From: Leptospiraceae bacterium
GTDB taxonomy: Bacteria > Spirochaetota > Leptospiria > Leptospirales > Leptonemataceae
NCBI GenBank assembly: GCA_020440935.1
Contig: JAGRNC010000042.1
Location: 1 to 11,612 of the forward strand
DNA: 11,612 nucleotides
Direction of reading: 5' to 3'
Both the position numbers and the translations under genes were made by a program. Below the pieces are notes generated by a model. The model was given only the letters and a program-made list of their open reading frames with translations. It searched no databases and had not been told where the DNA came from. This document shows, one piece after another, positions 1 through 6,833 of the stretch (positions are counted from its first letter, which is position 1; each line of letters opens with the position of its first letter).

Positions 1-670
1 CCGGAAGGCAATAATGGTGCGGCTTTAGGCCGCCCACCAGCAAATCATTTCGATTTAGTAGCAGATGGTGGGGGGTTACCGTGGCCCCCATCCGATGGGA
101 TTGTGATTCCACAAATTCTACGCCGATGGCAGAGCTTACATGTTCGAATACCATCCGCAGCGAAGGGTAATTTTCGCATATCCAGGCCAGGTCCGATTCG
201 ATGAATGCAGCTTCGCGGTCGAATACGTCCACGGCCGGATCGGTGGACTCGGCATGGATGAGAAGCGGAAGATCGTATTTCTCCATCGCCTCGAATACGG
301 CAGCGGCATTCCTGGTTGCGGTAAGACCATCGTCCGAATTTGTGGTGGCCCCGGCCGGATACAATTTCACAGCAAACACGAAATCCGATTCGGCCGCTCG
401 CGCAATTTCTTCTGTAGTTGTGCTATCTGTGAGATAGAGTGTCATGAGAGGCTGGAATGTGTGGGGCACTCCAGGAACCGAGAGTATTCGATCTTTGTAA
501 TCGGCCGCTTCTTTTACCGTGCGAATAGGAGGCTTCAGATTTGGCATTACGATGGCGCGCCTGCATCGCGATGCCGAATGGGGAACGGTGACCTGCAACG
601 CTTCGCCATCGCGAAGGTGCAGATGCCAGTCATCGGGCATAGGAATCTTCAGGTACTCTTCATTGCTCAT
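1..670 (-). CDS. pyrC: Dihydroorotase PyrC, homodimeric (type I) class, 3' end beyond the window
   Basis: Cyclises N-carbamoyl-L-aspartate to dihydroorotate, the third step of pyrimidine synthesis, in the cytoplasm. The minus-strand frame is open from the ATG at 668-670 to the left edge, giving 223 residues of a protein that is usually about 345. The zinc-binding motif WHLHLRDG lies at residues 15-22 (His16, His18). Further family hallmarks are VMPNLKPP at 41-48, the carbamylated-lysine motif KLYPAGATTN with Lys102, and zinc ligands His139 (LLIHAE) and His177 (FEHV). These numbers match my memory of E. coli PyrC. The catalytic Asp near 250 falls outside the window. A TGA lies two codons upstream of the ATG, so no earlier start is possible, and no clear Shine-Dalgarno is seen. 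It is the last visible gene of a minus-strand run, 34 bases after the flavoprotein. The family call is very secure. Confidence 0.96.
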   Translation of the reverse strand, partial: MSNEEYLKIPMPDDWHLHLRDGEALQVTVPHSASRCRRAIVMPNLKPPIRTVKEAADYKDRILSVPGVPHTFQPLMTLYLTDSTTTEEIARAAESDFVFAVKLYPAGATTNSDDGLTATRNAAAVFEAMEKYDLPLLIHAESTDPAVDVFDREAAFIESDLAWICENYPSLRMVFEHVSSAIGVEFVESQSHRMGATVTPHHLLLNRNDLLVGGLKPHHYCLP

Positions 671-704
671 TTGTCAGCGTCGACTCACGTATCTAAGTTT
701 TACT

Positions 705-1382
705 TCAAAAATTAGTCAGTAGTTGCTCTGGCCGAATCCCTGCATTACTCAAAGACTGTCCCAGAGCTTTACCAAATTCGCTGGATCCAATCCATAGCAA
801 TCGAGAGTCGCCCCAGTCTCCATGCGATTCAATAGCCCGGTGCACCTGACCTGCAAAGTAAGCAATATCGGTAGGCTCTTTTTGATCGTCCAGGCAAAGG
901 TGCAGCGTGATGGCGCCCTGCTTATTTAATTCTAACAATTCATCGAGCAAAGGAACGGATGGAAGGTGGAAGGCCGCCTGCCACAGATGCAATTCGCAAT
1001 GCTCACCATTTGCAATGACCGATCGAATAAGCGAACGAAAGGGAGCCAGTCCGGCGCCCATGGCAAACATATGGATGGGCGTTGTGGCAGGTCCGGCATC
1101 CAGCGAAAAGCCTTTGCCTTGAATGGATTCGCAGGTTAAAGTCTGGCCGGGTTGCATGGATACAACCGACCTGGCCAGTCCTTCGCTGGACTTAATTAGA
1201 AATTCCAGGTATGGATCCTGGGGGCTGGATGCCAGCGCAAAATAACCAGGATCAAAATCGGATTGCTTTAGTACGGCGAATTGCCCCGGAATCTGAAAAT
1301 CCTGGACGAATGGCTGGAATCGGAGGATAGAAAGATTTTCGCCTGCATCCCTTTTCTCGGTCAGCTCCAGGGTATAACTCAT
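705..1382 (-). CDS. Small ferredoxin-NADP reductase-like FAD/NAD(P)-binding oxidoreductase
   Basis: A 225-residue protein with the two-domain layout of the ferredoxin reductase superfamily. An N-terminal flavin-binding barrel (about 1-100) contains PGQF at 32-35 and FALASSP at 48-54, the position of the usual RxYS flavin motif. A C-terminal nucleotide-binding half has the glycine-rich MGAGLAPFRSLIR at 108-120 and a late LLWIGS strand near 195-200. It should move electrons between NAD(P)H and a flavin, but the partner is unknown. It lies beside pyrC, yet lacks the C-terminal cysteine cluster for the 2Fe-2S centre of PyrK, so I do not call it the dihydroorotate dehydrogenase electron-transfer subunit. 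The altered flavin motif resembles the plant/cyanobacterial PKIWI502-type group as I remember it. Its ATG overlaps the preceding methyltransferase stop in ATGA, which suggests translational coupling. Confidence 0.85.
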   Translation of the reverse strand: MSYTLELTEKRDAGENLSILRFQPFVQDFQIPGQFAVLKQSDFDPGYFALASSPQDPYLEFLIKSSEGLARSVVSMQPGQTLTCESIQGKGFSLDAGPATTPIHMFAMGAGLAPFRSLIRSVIANGEHCELHLWQAAFHLPSVPLLDELLELNKQGAITLHLCLDDQKEPTDIAYFAGQVHRAIESHGDWGDSRLLWIGSSEFGKALGQSLSNAGIRPEQLLTNF

Positions 1383-2284
1383 CGGCGGGCCCGCCCCCTG
1401 GCCGTGCCCTTCCTGGCAGCTGCCGATTTCTTTTTCGCTCCAGGCCGCGACCCGGGCTTGCGGGTCGTAGCAACGGGGCGCGTCTTTTTCGCCGGATTCT
1501 GCGGGCTTCCATAGAACGGAGTTTCGAGCTGGCCCAACTCATCGGAAAGATAATCGAGATAGTCGCTGCGATTATCTGTGCGCCGGAAGCATGTAAAAAG
1601 GCCCCAGGCCATTCCCGGAAATATCTTTGCCAGTGGTTTGCTGATGAATGGAGGGAAAGGATAGAAATTAGAGCCTGCGCGCTTTTCAAATGTGAAGAAG
1701 CCTCCCTTCTCGGCGAATGTTCGCTGATCGGGCAGGGTAAAGGATCGTACGTGCGCGCTAAAGCTTTGCTGGGCCGTGGGGTGCTGTCCGAAAAGAAGCA
1801 GCATGCGATTGTGGAAGCTGGCCAGGTTAGGAGTGCCAAGAATCAATCGTCCATCGGTCTTAAGTATTCGGGCGAACTGCGAAAAAATCCAGAACAACTC
1901 TTTCGTATGCTCCAGCACCTGATTGCAAATAATAACATCCATGCTTGCATCGGGAAAAGGCCAGATGTCCTTTTCGATGTCTACGGATGCAACTTCAATG
2001 CCTTGTTCTTCGCAATCCTTTACATACGGCGGATAGTTTTCGATTCCATGGAGCTGCAGCGCAGGAGCAGCCAGAATGCCCTCTTTATGGATTAGCTCTT
2101 GATAGGCTTTCGCGGAGTTTTGTAAGTCTGTACCATGGCCGCAACCAGGGTCTAGAAGGTGAACAACGTTTGCGCCGGAAGCGTTATCTAACAGAGCTTT
2201 CGCCGCCCAGCCAGCAATTATGGGGCGTCCGTAATTCAGTTCTTCGGTGCCCTTCTTCAATGTGTATGCGATTTTTCGAAGCAT
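1379..2284 (-). CDS. Class I SAM-dependent methyltransferase with a lysine/arginine-rich C-terminal tail
   Basis: A 301-residue protein. The Rossmann methyltransferase core spans roughly residues 38-155: motif I LLDPGCGHG at 43-51, an acidic residue after strand 2 (HGIENYP, 79-85), DVIICNQVLEH at 116-126 as motif post-II, and ILKTDGRLILGTPN at 140-153. This is the Methyltransf_11/12 style, often acting on small molecules, lipids or sugars; the substrate is not readable. Residues about 261-301 form a low-complexity tail with 15 Lys/Arg among 41 residues plus Ala, Pro, Thr and Gly, resembling histone-H1-like tails. The tail could bind nucleic acid or an acidic surface, which is inference. The gene is 33 bases downstream of the glycosylase gene and overlaps the flavoprotein start by 4 bases. 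ATG 2284 lies in a frame that is open back to the glycosylase stop and has no strong ribosome site. Confidence 0.9.
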   Translation of the reverse strand: MLRKIAYTLKKGTEELNYGRPIIAGWAAKALLDNASGANVVHLLDPGCGHGTDLQNSAKAYQELIHKEGILAAPALQLHGIENYPPYVKDCEEQGIEVASVDIEKDIWPFPDASMDVIICNQVLEHTKELFWIFSQFARILKTDGRLILGTPNLASFHNRMLLLFGQHPTAQQSFSAHVRSFTLPDQRTFAEKGGFFTFEKRAGSNFYPFPPFISKPLAKIFPGMAWGLFTCFRRTDNRSDYLDYLSDELGQLETPFYGSPQNPAKKTRPVATTRKPGSRPGAKKKSAAARKGTARGRARR

Positions 2285-2317
2285 TCGATCGGTAGCTTGG
2301 GATTTACCCTGGTCCTG

Positions 2318-2995
2318 TCAAGTCCGAGCATTCTGGCATTTTCTTTGGAGCGGACAATCTCGACACAGTGGGCTGCTTTTCTTGCAGTAAAGATTGCTCA
2401 GACGAACGATCAATGCATGAAACTCGTTAAAATGCCGGGTTAGCTCCTCGGCACGAAAAGAGTGCGCAAATTCCGATTGGACCATAGATTGCAGGAGATG
2501 GTAGTTGCCGGCGGCAGCTCGATGGCCGCCCGAATCGTAGCGTTCCAGCCAGCGATGCGTATAGGCATCTACTACAAAAACCGGGTACCCAAAGGCGTAG
2601 CATAAAATGGAATCGGCCGTTTCCGGACCGATTCCCGAGATCGACAGTAATTCACGCCGCACCGATTCCGAATCGGGATGCCGGCGTCGGACCGTCTCCA
2701 CTCGAAAATCGTAATTCTGGTACCAATCCAGGAGGGCCAGAAGTCGCCTGGCCTTTTGATTAAAATAGCCGGAGCTCCGAATCCACTGAGCCAGGGTGCC
2801 CACGGGAGTTTTGTGCATGATTTCCGGGCGGATTGCCTTTTCGGAACTCAATCTATGCAGCGCTTTTTCTACGTTTTTCCAGGAAGTATTCTGGGTAAGC
2901 ACCGCCCCGACCATGACTTCGAAGCTGGTTTCTCCTGGCCACCAATGGGAAGGGCCCAGGTGGCTGTGTAAGGTTTCGTAAGCCTCCAGAAACAT
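2318..2995 (-). CDS. Endonuclease III-like HhH-GPD DNA glycosylase with 4Fe-4S cluster, monofunctional type
   Basis: A 225-residue base-excision repair glycosylase. The start MFLEAYETLHSHLGP followed by WWPGETSFEVMVGAVLTQNT fits this subgroup's usual beginning. The helix-hairpin-helix is LLSISGIGPETADSIL at 116-131, the catalytic aspartate is Asp143 in VVDAYTHR, and the iron-sulfur ligands are Cys204, Cys211, Cys214 and Cys220 with canonical C-x6-C-x2-C-x5-C spacing. The lysine that gives E. coli endonuclease III its AP-lyase activity (in GVGRKTA) is Glu125 here (GIGPETA), so a monofunctional glycosylase is expected, as in MagIII-type alkyl-base enzymes. The substrate is not determinable from sequence, so I give no nth symbol. 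It heads the minus-strand operon. Its ATG is one base from the start of the divergent small gene, so its promoter must lie inside that gene. Confidence 0.92.
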   Translation of the reverse strand: MFLEAYETLHSHLGPSHWWPGETSFEVMVGAVLTQNTSWKNVEKALHRLSSEKAIRPEIMHKTPVGTLAQWIRSSGYFNQKARRLLALLDWYQNYDFRVETVRRRHPDSESVRRELLSISGIGPETADSILCYAFGYPVFVVDAYTHRWLERYDSGGHRAAAGNYHLLQSMVQSEFAHSFRAEELTRHFNEFHALIVRLSNLYCKKSSPLCRDCPLQRKCQNART

Positions 2996-2996
2996 A

Positions 2997-3209
2997 ATGG
3001 AAAAAAAGGTGCAAAATGCCGATACGTGGACTGTGGACTATGAAGACAAGTTACAGCGGCTTCAGAGTTACCGGGAAAAATTGGACGAGCTCTGCGATTT
3101 TGTCGATCAAGAACTTCGGTTTAATCGTCAAAAACGTGAGGAATGGCAACGTCGAACCTACGAATGGAAGCAATCCCACGATCGGGAGGAGTCCAGCGGA
3201 AACAATTGA
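2997..3209 (+). CDS. Small highly charged, helix-rich protein of unknown function
   Basis: A 70-residue ORF that I do not recognise. It is dominated by Glu, Lys, Arg, Asp and Gln with several Trp and Tyr, no transmembrane segment and no signal peptide. Residues about 15-60 look like one long amphipathic helix or coiled coil (YEDKLQRLQSYREKLDEL), followed by a polar tail ending in ESSGNN. A TAA at 2979-2981 lies in frame upstream and ATG 2997 is the first start codon after it; GTG 3009 is an alternative. No ribosome site is evident. It leads the plus-strand cluster, 28 bases before the STAS gene, so it may be a partner or adaptor of that regulator, which is inference. The composition suits a soluble protein better than the overlapping alternative frame at 3016-3213. 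Confidence 0.6.
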   Translation: MEKKVQNADTWTVDYEDKLQRLQSYREKLDELCDFVDQELRFNRQKREEWQRRTYEWKQSHDREESSGNN

Positions 3210-3237
3210 CTGAGGCCTGGATCAAGGAAACCTGGAT

Positions 3238-3591
3238 ATGATGAGCACCGATAACATCGTTTTAGAGGAGAATGATGGCGTGCTCGTTGTCTCTCTTTCC
3301 GGCCGACTGGACATTACAAACTCGGAAGAATTCGAAATGGCCGTCCTGGATCGATTCGAAAAAAAGCGCACCCCCGTCATTGTGCGGCTTATGGATGTTT
3401 CCTACATGTCCTCCTCCGGGGTTAGGGCGCTCCTCTCTATCTACCACGCTTTGCGCAAACATGGCAAAGAACTGATTCTCGCAGAAATGTCGGCGGCAGT
3501 AAAAAAGATCATCAGCGTCACCGAATTGGACCGGGTTTTTCCCGTTTTGGACACACTGGAGAATGCGTTGCAAAAGGCCAGGGCAGTCTAA
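3238..3591 (+). CDS. STAS-domain anti-sigma factor antagonist (SpoIIAA/RsbV-like)
   Basis: A 117-residue single-domain protein matching the STAS fold along its length: VLVVSLSGRLDITNSEEFE at 15-33, VIVRLMDVSYMSSSGVRALL at 47-66, and a C-terminal region with ITELDRVFPV-like character (ISVTELDRVFPVLDTLENAL, 92-111). In the family these proteins bind an anti-sigma/serine kinase partner and are switched off by phosphorylation of a serine in the loop before helix 2. By alignment with RsbV (MDSTG) that residue is Ser59 in YMSSSG, with the preceding Asp replaced by Ser58. No kinase or phosphatase gene is in the window. An AAGGAA at 3224-3229 lies 8 bases before the first of two tandem ATGs (3238 and 3241), so either could be used. 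It is followed after 14 bases by the glycosyltransferase gene. Confidence 0.92.
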   Translation: MMSTDNIVLEENDGVLVVSLSGRLDITNSEEFEMAVLDRFEKKRTPVIVRLMDVSYMSSSGVRALLSIYHALRKHGKELILAEMSAAVKKIISVTELDRVFPVLDTLENALQKARAV

Positions 3592-3605
3592 CATCCTGTT
3601 CTGGA

Positions 3606-5201
3606 ATGTTTGGCGCTTTCTTGATTCGCTTTTCTCGCACCGTCAGTTTTGCATTTCCCGCCATTCTGGCACTTTTCATTCAGCTTCAGTTTTTTGGCGC
3701 ATCGCAACCGCCCCCATGGCCCGATGAGGCGCTTTTCTCCAATCCCGCAGCCGAGCTTGCTCGGGGCAATGGGTTTCGTACCGAAGTGCTGCACGGTCTG
3801 GTTCCCGGCATGGAAAACGCTACTCTGTGGAATTCTCCGCTGTACATGGTGGGTTTATCGGGAATCTATAGAATCACCGGCGAAAGCCTGACGGCGGGGC
3901 GACTGTTTTCGGCATTTATTGCAGTGGCCGTGCTATTGCTTCTAACGTGGATGCTGCAGAATCTGCAGACCGACCGTGCCTTTCTATTTCTTGCTCCGCT
4001 GGTTCTGGCGTTGGATCCTGCCTTTGTTCGCGGCGCAAACGTTCTTCGCATGGACGGACTATGCCTGTTCTTTTGCATGCTTTCGCTGCATTTTGCGATG
4101 CAGGCCTTCCGAAAGAAAGACCAATACTCCTTTCTTTCGGGAGTGGCCCTGGGTCTGGCAGCCTTATCGCATCCTGCTGCGCTTTACGGCGTCGTCTTTG
4201 TGCTACTGTTTCATCTGTTTCGATGGCGCGGTCTATTTTTCGCATTTTGCGGATTGCTGCTGGCCATGAGCCCCTGGCTTGCTTACATCGCCGAACATCC
4301 GCACATTTTTCAGGTGCAATTTGTGTCGCAACTAATGCGAAAGTCCGGTCTACTTTCGCTCTGGGGAGGGCCCACCGGAGGAATGTTTGTAGTATTCACT
4401 TCTCAGTTTGGCGGTGGCTTCCTTTCCATGCTTCTGGTTTCCGGCCTATGCGCTATTGCGGGGCTCTTGCTAATTCGATTATGGATGTACCTTCTGAAAA
4501 TTGCCAGGAGCGAAATCGATGCTACCGATGCCAGCACTCTCGAATCGGGCCAGGAAAACGGGCCCCTGCCTGGCGGCTGGTTCTCTGTTCTTCTGCAACA
4601 ACTACGCAGCAACTCGCTTTTTTTGCTTTCTCTTTGCTGGCCACTGGTCACTGCATTCATTCTGTTGAGCGTTGAGGGCTGGTATGCAATGCACAGCTTT
4701 CCCTATTTGATCCTGTCCACAGCGGCATTTCTCTCGCTACCTTATCGCAAAGAGACTTTGCGTAACCAGGCCACCTTCTTGTTTCGCATTCTTGCCATTG
4801 GGCTAATTGCTCTTTCTGGATTGAGCGCCTTTCGGCAGTTAGCTGCTAGAAGCCCGGAAGTGGTACGCAACGCATTGCATACCATGACCGATTACACCGC
4901 AGATTGCAAATCTGTGTATGCCCGTATGGTTCCGGATCCGTACTTTGCTATTCTTCGAGCCCGTCCCGCCACGAAGTACTTCGAGTTTGTGCCGGCCCGA
5001 TTGAGCTTTCCCACCAATCAGGTCGATCCCGTCCGGGTCTACGACCAAATTGATTGCTTTATTCTGGAGCGCTCCGGCAAGCAAGATGGACCAGTAGATC
5101 AATACCTGGATCATCGGATGGATCAGTTTTTGCGAATACCTTTAGCATTTTCTCCTCCGGCCGCAAGCGGCGAATTGTTCATCCGCCGGGAAAAAGACTG
5201 A
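3606..5201 (+). CDS. GT-C fold membrane glycosyltransferase, GT39/ArnT-like
   Basis: A 531-residue polytopic membrane protein with roughly 8-10 hydrophobic segments, including about 12-32, 100-118, 126-140, 150-168, 177-228 (several), 260-298, 336-358, 366-378 and 390-408. The first extracytoplasmic loop has PPWPDEALFSNPA, where Asp40-Glu41 occupies the metal/catalytic acidic site of GT-C enzymes. NVLRMDGL at 145-152 fits the conserved second-loop R-x-D pattern of the GT39 group. Such enzymes move a sugar from a polyprenyl-phosphate donor to a protein, lipid A or another glycan on the outer face of the inner membrane. A non-hydrophobic C-terminal domain (about 410-531) is probably periplasmic. 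Donor and acceptor cannot be read. It lies in the plus-strand cluster, 14 bases after the STAS gene and 31 before the J-CheW gene, with only a weak ribosome site. Confidence 0.85.
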   Translation: MFGAFLIRFSRTVSFAFPAILALFIQLQFFGASQPPPWPDEALFSNPAAELARGNGFRTEVLHGLVPGMENATLWNSPLYMVGLSGIYRITGESLTAGRLFSAFIAVAVLLLLTWMLQNLQTDRAFLFLAPLVLALDPAFVRGANVLRMDGLCLFFCMLSLHFAMQAFRKKDQYSFLSGVALGLAALSHPAALYGVVFVLLFHLFRWRGLFFAFCGLLLAMSPWLAYIAEHPHIFQVQFVSQLMRKSGLLSLWGGPTGGMFVVFTSQFGGGFLSMLLVSGLCAIAGLLLIRLWMYLLKIARSEIDATDASTLESGQENGPLPGGWFSVLLQQLRSNSLFLLSLCWPLVTAFILLSVEGWYAMHSFPYLILSTAAFLSLPYRKETLRNQATFLFRILAIGLIALSGLSAFRQLAARSPEVVRNALHTMTDYTADCKSVYARMVPDPYFAILRARPATKYFEFVPARLSFPTNQVDPVRVYDQIDCFILERSGKQDGPVDQYLDHRMDQFLRIPLAFSPPAASGELFIRREKD

Positions 5202-5232
5202 AAAGCCCGCCAAAACGTCCGATGCATTCTAT

Positions 5233-5982
5233 GTGGAATCGCTGGAATCATCTCTGGAGACGCTACACTTGCAGTCCATGCCCGATGAGCGGACCCTCAA
5301 GCGCCAATTCCGAAAACGATTGCTCGAGGTTCATCCCGATCGAAATCCCGGCAATCGCGATGCGGCCGAAGACGCTACCGTTGCATTAATTCGAGCTTAT
5401 GAATCACTGCGCGAGTTAATTCTATCGCAACCCGATCCAGTATCCAGTCATTATCGCAGTCATTCCGGACATCCCGAGCCCGAGACCTTTCAGATCGTGG
5501 TCACCTCCGAGGCGCAGTTTGCCATGCCAGTGCGATGGATGAAGTCTGTGGTGCGATACGAGGAGCTAATCCAGAAACGTGGATTCTATGGCGCAGTAGT
5601 AGTACACAACAACCGCATGTACCCGGTGTTTTCGGTGCGAGGTCGGAATGCCACCGCACGTCCAGGCCAGACTCTGGCGCTGTTCGAATGGCCCGGGGGC
5701 AAAGCGGCTATGGTGCTTTCGCAATCCGTGGAGCGATTCTACACTCTGACCCTGGACTTTCGCGAGATCTTCTGGAGCCGCAAGCCCGATGGAAGCATTC
5801 GAATGATCCACGGCGGCCGCCATATGCTTTTTCCTGCATTCTTGATTGATGCCCTGGAATCGAATCCGGGTGTCGTAACAGAGGTTTCCGAAGCGCATTC
5901 CCGATCCGGTGTCCATCAGCATTCCGCCAATGATTCCCGGTCCACAAAGCACAGAACGGCCCGCGCTGGAACGCGATCCTGA
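5233..5982 (+). CDS. J-domain protein fused to a CheW-like domain
   Basis: A 249-residue protein of two recognisable parts. Residues about 7-63 are a J domain: a short first helix, RTLKRQFRKRLLEVHPDRNP with the DnaK-activating HPD at 34-36, then a helix ending AYESLREL. Residues about 86-207 follow the CheW order: a QFAMPVRWMKSVVR strand-helix, GFYGAVVVHNNRMYPVFSVR corresponding to the CheW xxKGVxNLRGxxxPVxDLR stretch, a TLALFEWPGGKAAMVLSQSVERF strand pair, and GRHMLFPAFLIDAL matching the terminal MLILVNIEKLL helix. A polar tail of about 40 residues ends the protein. The start is GTG: a TAG at 5143-5145 is in frame upstream and no ATG, GTG or TTG lies between it and 5233. The next ATG (5278) would remove the first J helix. 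Its stop overlaps the next start as TGATG. The J domain is secure; the CheW match is by pattern and needs a profile search. Confidence 0.82.
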   Translation: MESLESSLETLHLQSMPDERTLKRQFRKRLLEVHPDRNPGNRDAAEDATVALIRAYESLRELILSQPDPVSSHYRSHSGHPEPETFQIVVTSEAQFAMPVRWMKSVVRYEELIQKRGFYGAVVVHNNRMYPVFSVRGRNATARPGQTLALFEWPGGKAAMVLSQSVERFYTLTLDFREIFWSRKPDGSIRMIHGGRHMLFPAFLIDALESNPGVVTEVSEAHSRSGVHQHSANDSRSTKHRTARAGTRS

Positions 5983-6827
5983 TGCCTGCCTTCTGTCAGC
6001 ACACACGAAAACCTTTACAATCTCTTGAAACAAGGTTTAAGGCCTTCCGAGGGCTGGACCATGCCCAGGATTATTTCATTTCGCAAGAAGGGGTGATTTA
6101 CTATAGCAGGGCTGCTTCGGTAGACTATGGCCGCGATTACTTTCTGGAGGAATACTCCCGTCAGTACGGGAAATCCTATCTGGAAGACGAAGCGAATCTG
6201 CGTACCATGGCCCGAGGTCGATTGCAATGGTTGGAGCAAGTCGCACCGGTGCGAAAAGGAAGTATTCTAGAGATTGGATGTGCTGCCGGATTCTTCTTAT
6301 CCGAGGCCAGAGAGAAGGGCTTTTCCACCACCGGTATAGAGATTTCCTCTTATGCCGGCGATCTTGCCGCTCAGCAGGGTCATCGAATTTTCCGGGAGTC
6401 CTTTTTATCGTCTGCCATTCCGGAATTGCTGCAAGGCGAATCGGGTTTCGATCTAATCGCTTCGTTTTACACAATCGAGCATTTTGCCGATCAGCAAACC
6501 GCCTTTAAACGGATGGCAAAGTATCTAAAACCGGGCGGGCTGTTACTCGTTGCCATGCCTTCCTATCATGGACCGCTATTTTACTGTTCGCCGGGCCGCT
6601 GGATTGCAACCCATCCGGGGGATCATTTTGCGGATTACAGTCCGGAGGCGCTGCGTGCGATTCTACCGATTTACGGGTTGCGTCTTCTGGCCGCGCGCCC
6701 GGCAAGTTACCACCAGAATCGGGCCTGCGGCTGGAGAGCCAGTATACCTTCCTTCCTGTATCGGAAAATGGCGCAACGGCAGGGCTATGGCGATACCATG
6801 GAATTCATCGCCATTCGCGATCCTTGA
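5982..6827 (+). CDS. Class I SAM-dependent methyltransferase, UbiG/Methyltransf_12-like
   Basis: A 281-residue methyltransferase. The SAM core spans about 90-195: motif I SILEIGCAAGFFLSEA at 94-109, acidic strand-2 end TGIEIS at 117-122, FDLIASFYTIEHFAD at 156-170, and YLKPGGLLLVAMPS at 181-194. A helical N-terminal region (about 25-85) with VDYGRDYFLEEYSRQYG and a C-terminal part with HPGDHFADYSPEAL recall bacterial methyltransferases acting on surface-polysaccharide precursors or lipids; this is family-level inference. The ATG shares one base with the J-CheW stop (TGATG), implying translational coupling and close co-expression. It is the last gene of the plus-strand run. Its stop lies 4 bases from the stop of the convergent cyclase gene, leaving almost no room for a terminator. 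The methyl acceptor is unknown. Confidence 0.9.
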   Translation: MPAFCQHTRKPLQSLETRFKAFRGLDHAQDYFISQEGVIYYSRAASVDYGRDYFLEEYSRQYGKSYLEDEANLRTMARGRLQWLEQVAPVRKGSILEIGCAAGFFLSEAREKGFSTTGIEISSYAGDLAAQQGHRIFRESFLSSAIPELLQGESGFDLIASFYTIEHFADQQTAFKRMAKYLKPGGLLLVAMPSYHGPLFYCSPGRWIATHPGDHFADYSPEALRAILPIYGLRLLAARPASYHQNRACGWRASIPSFLYRKMAQRQGYGDTMEFIAIRDP

Positions 6828-6833
6828 TGGATC
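6819..6833. terminator. Weak hairpin at the convergent gene junction
   Basis: The inverted repeat GATCC-TTGAT-GGATC spans both stop codons. On the plus strand it is followed within a few bases by CTTTT. A 5-bp stem is weak for an intrinsic terminator, so this is a low-confidence candidate; nothing better exists in the 4-base gap. Confidence 0.2.

Noticed and set aside
9..24. 15-base exact match TAATGGTGCGGCTTT shared by the left edge and 10969-10983
   Set aside because: One copy codes for a conserved PyrC segment; a single 15-base match in 11.6 kb is not far from chance, and no flanking repeat structure exists.
140..715. Long plus-strand ORF of 191 codons and its overlapping frames at the left edge
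   Set aside because: It is the antisense shadow of pyrC; the minus-strand translation is an unmistakable dihydroorotase with all visible metal ligands.
705..1382. PyrK, suggested by a flavoprotein next to pyrC
   Set aside because: No C-terminal cysteine cluster for a 2Fe-2S centre and no dihydroorotate dehydrogenase gene alongside; adjacency alone is not enough.
3002..3008. A AAA AAG, a -1 frameshift slippery heptamer in frame just after the start of the small gene
   Set aside because: A -1 shift meets a TGA after about a dozen codons and there is no evident stimulatory structure; most likely chance.
3947..4675. 242-codon plus-strand ORF with many cysteines
   Set aside because: Lies wholly inside the glycosyltransferase gene in another frame; the cysteine- and arginine-rich composition is typical of an out-of-frame reading.
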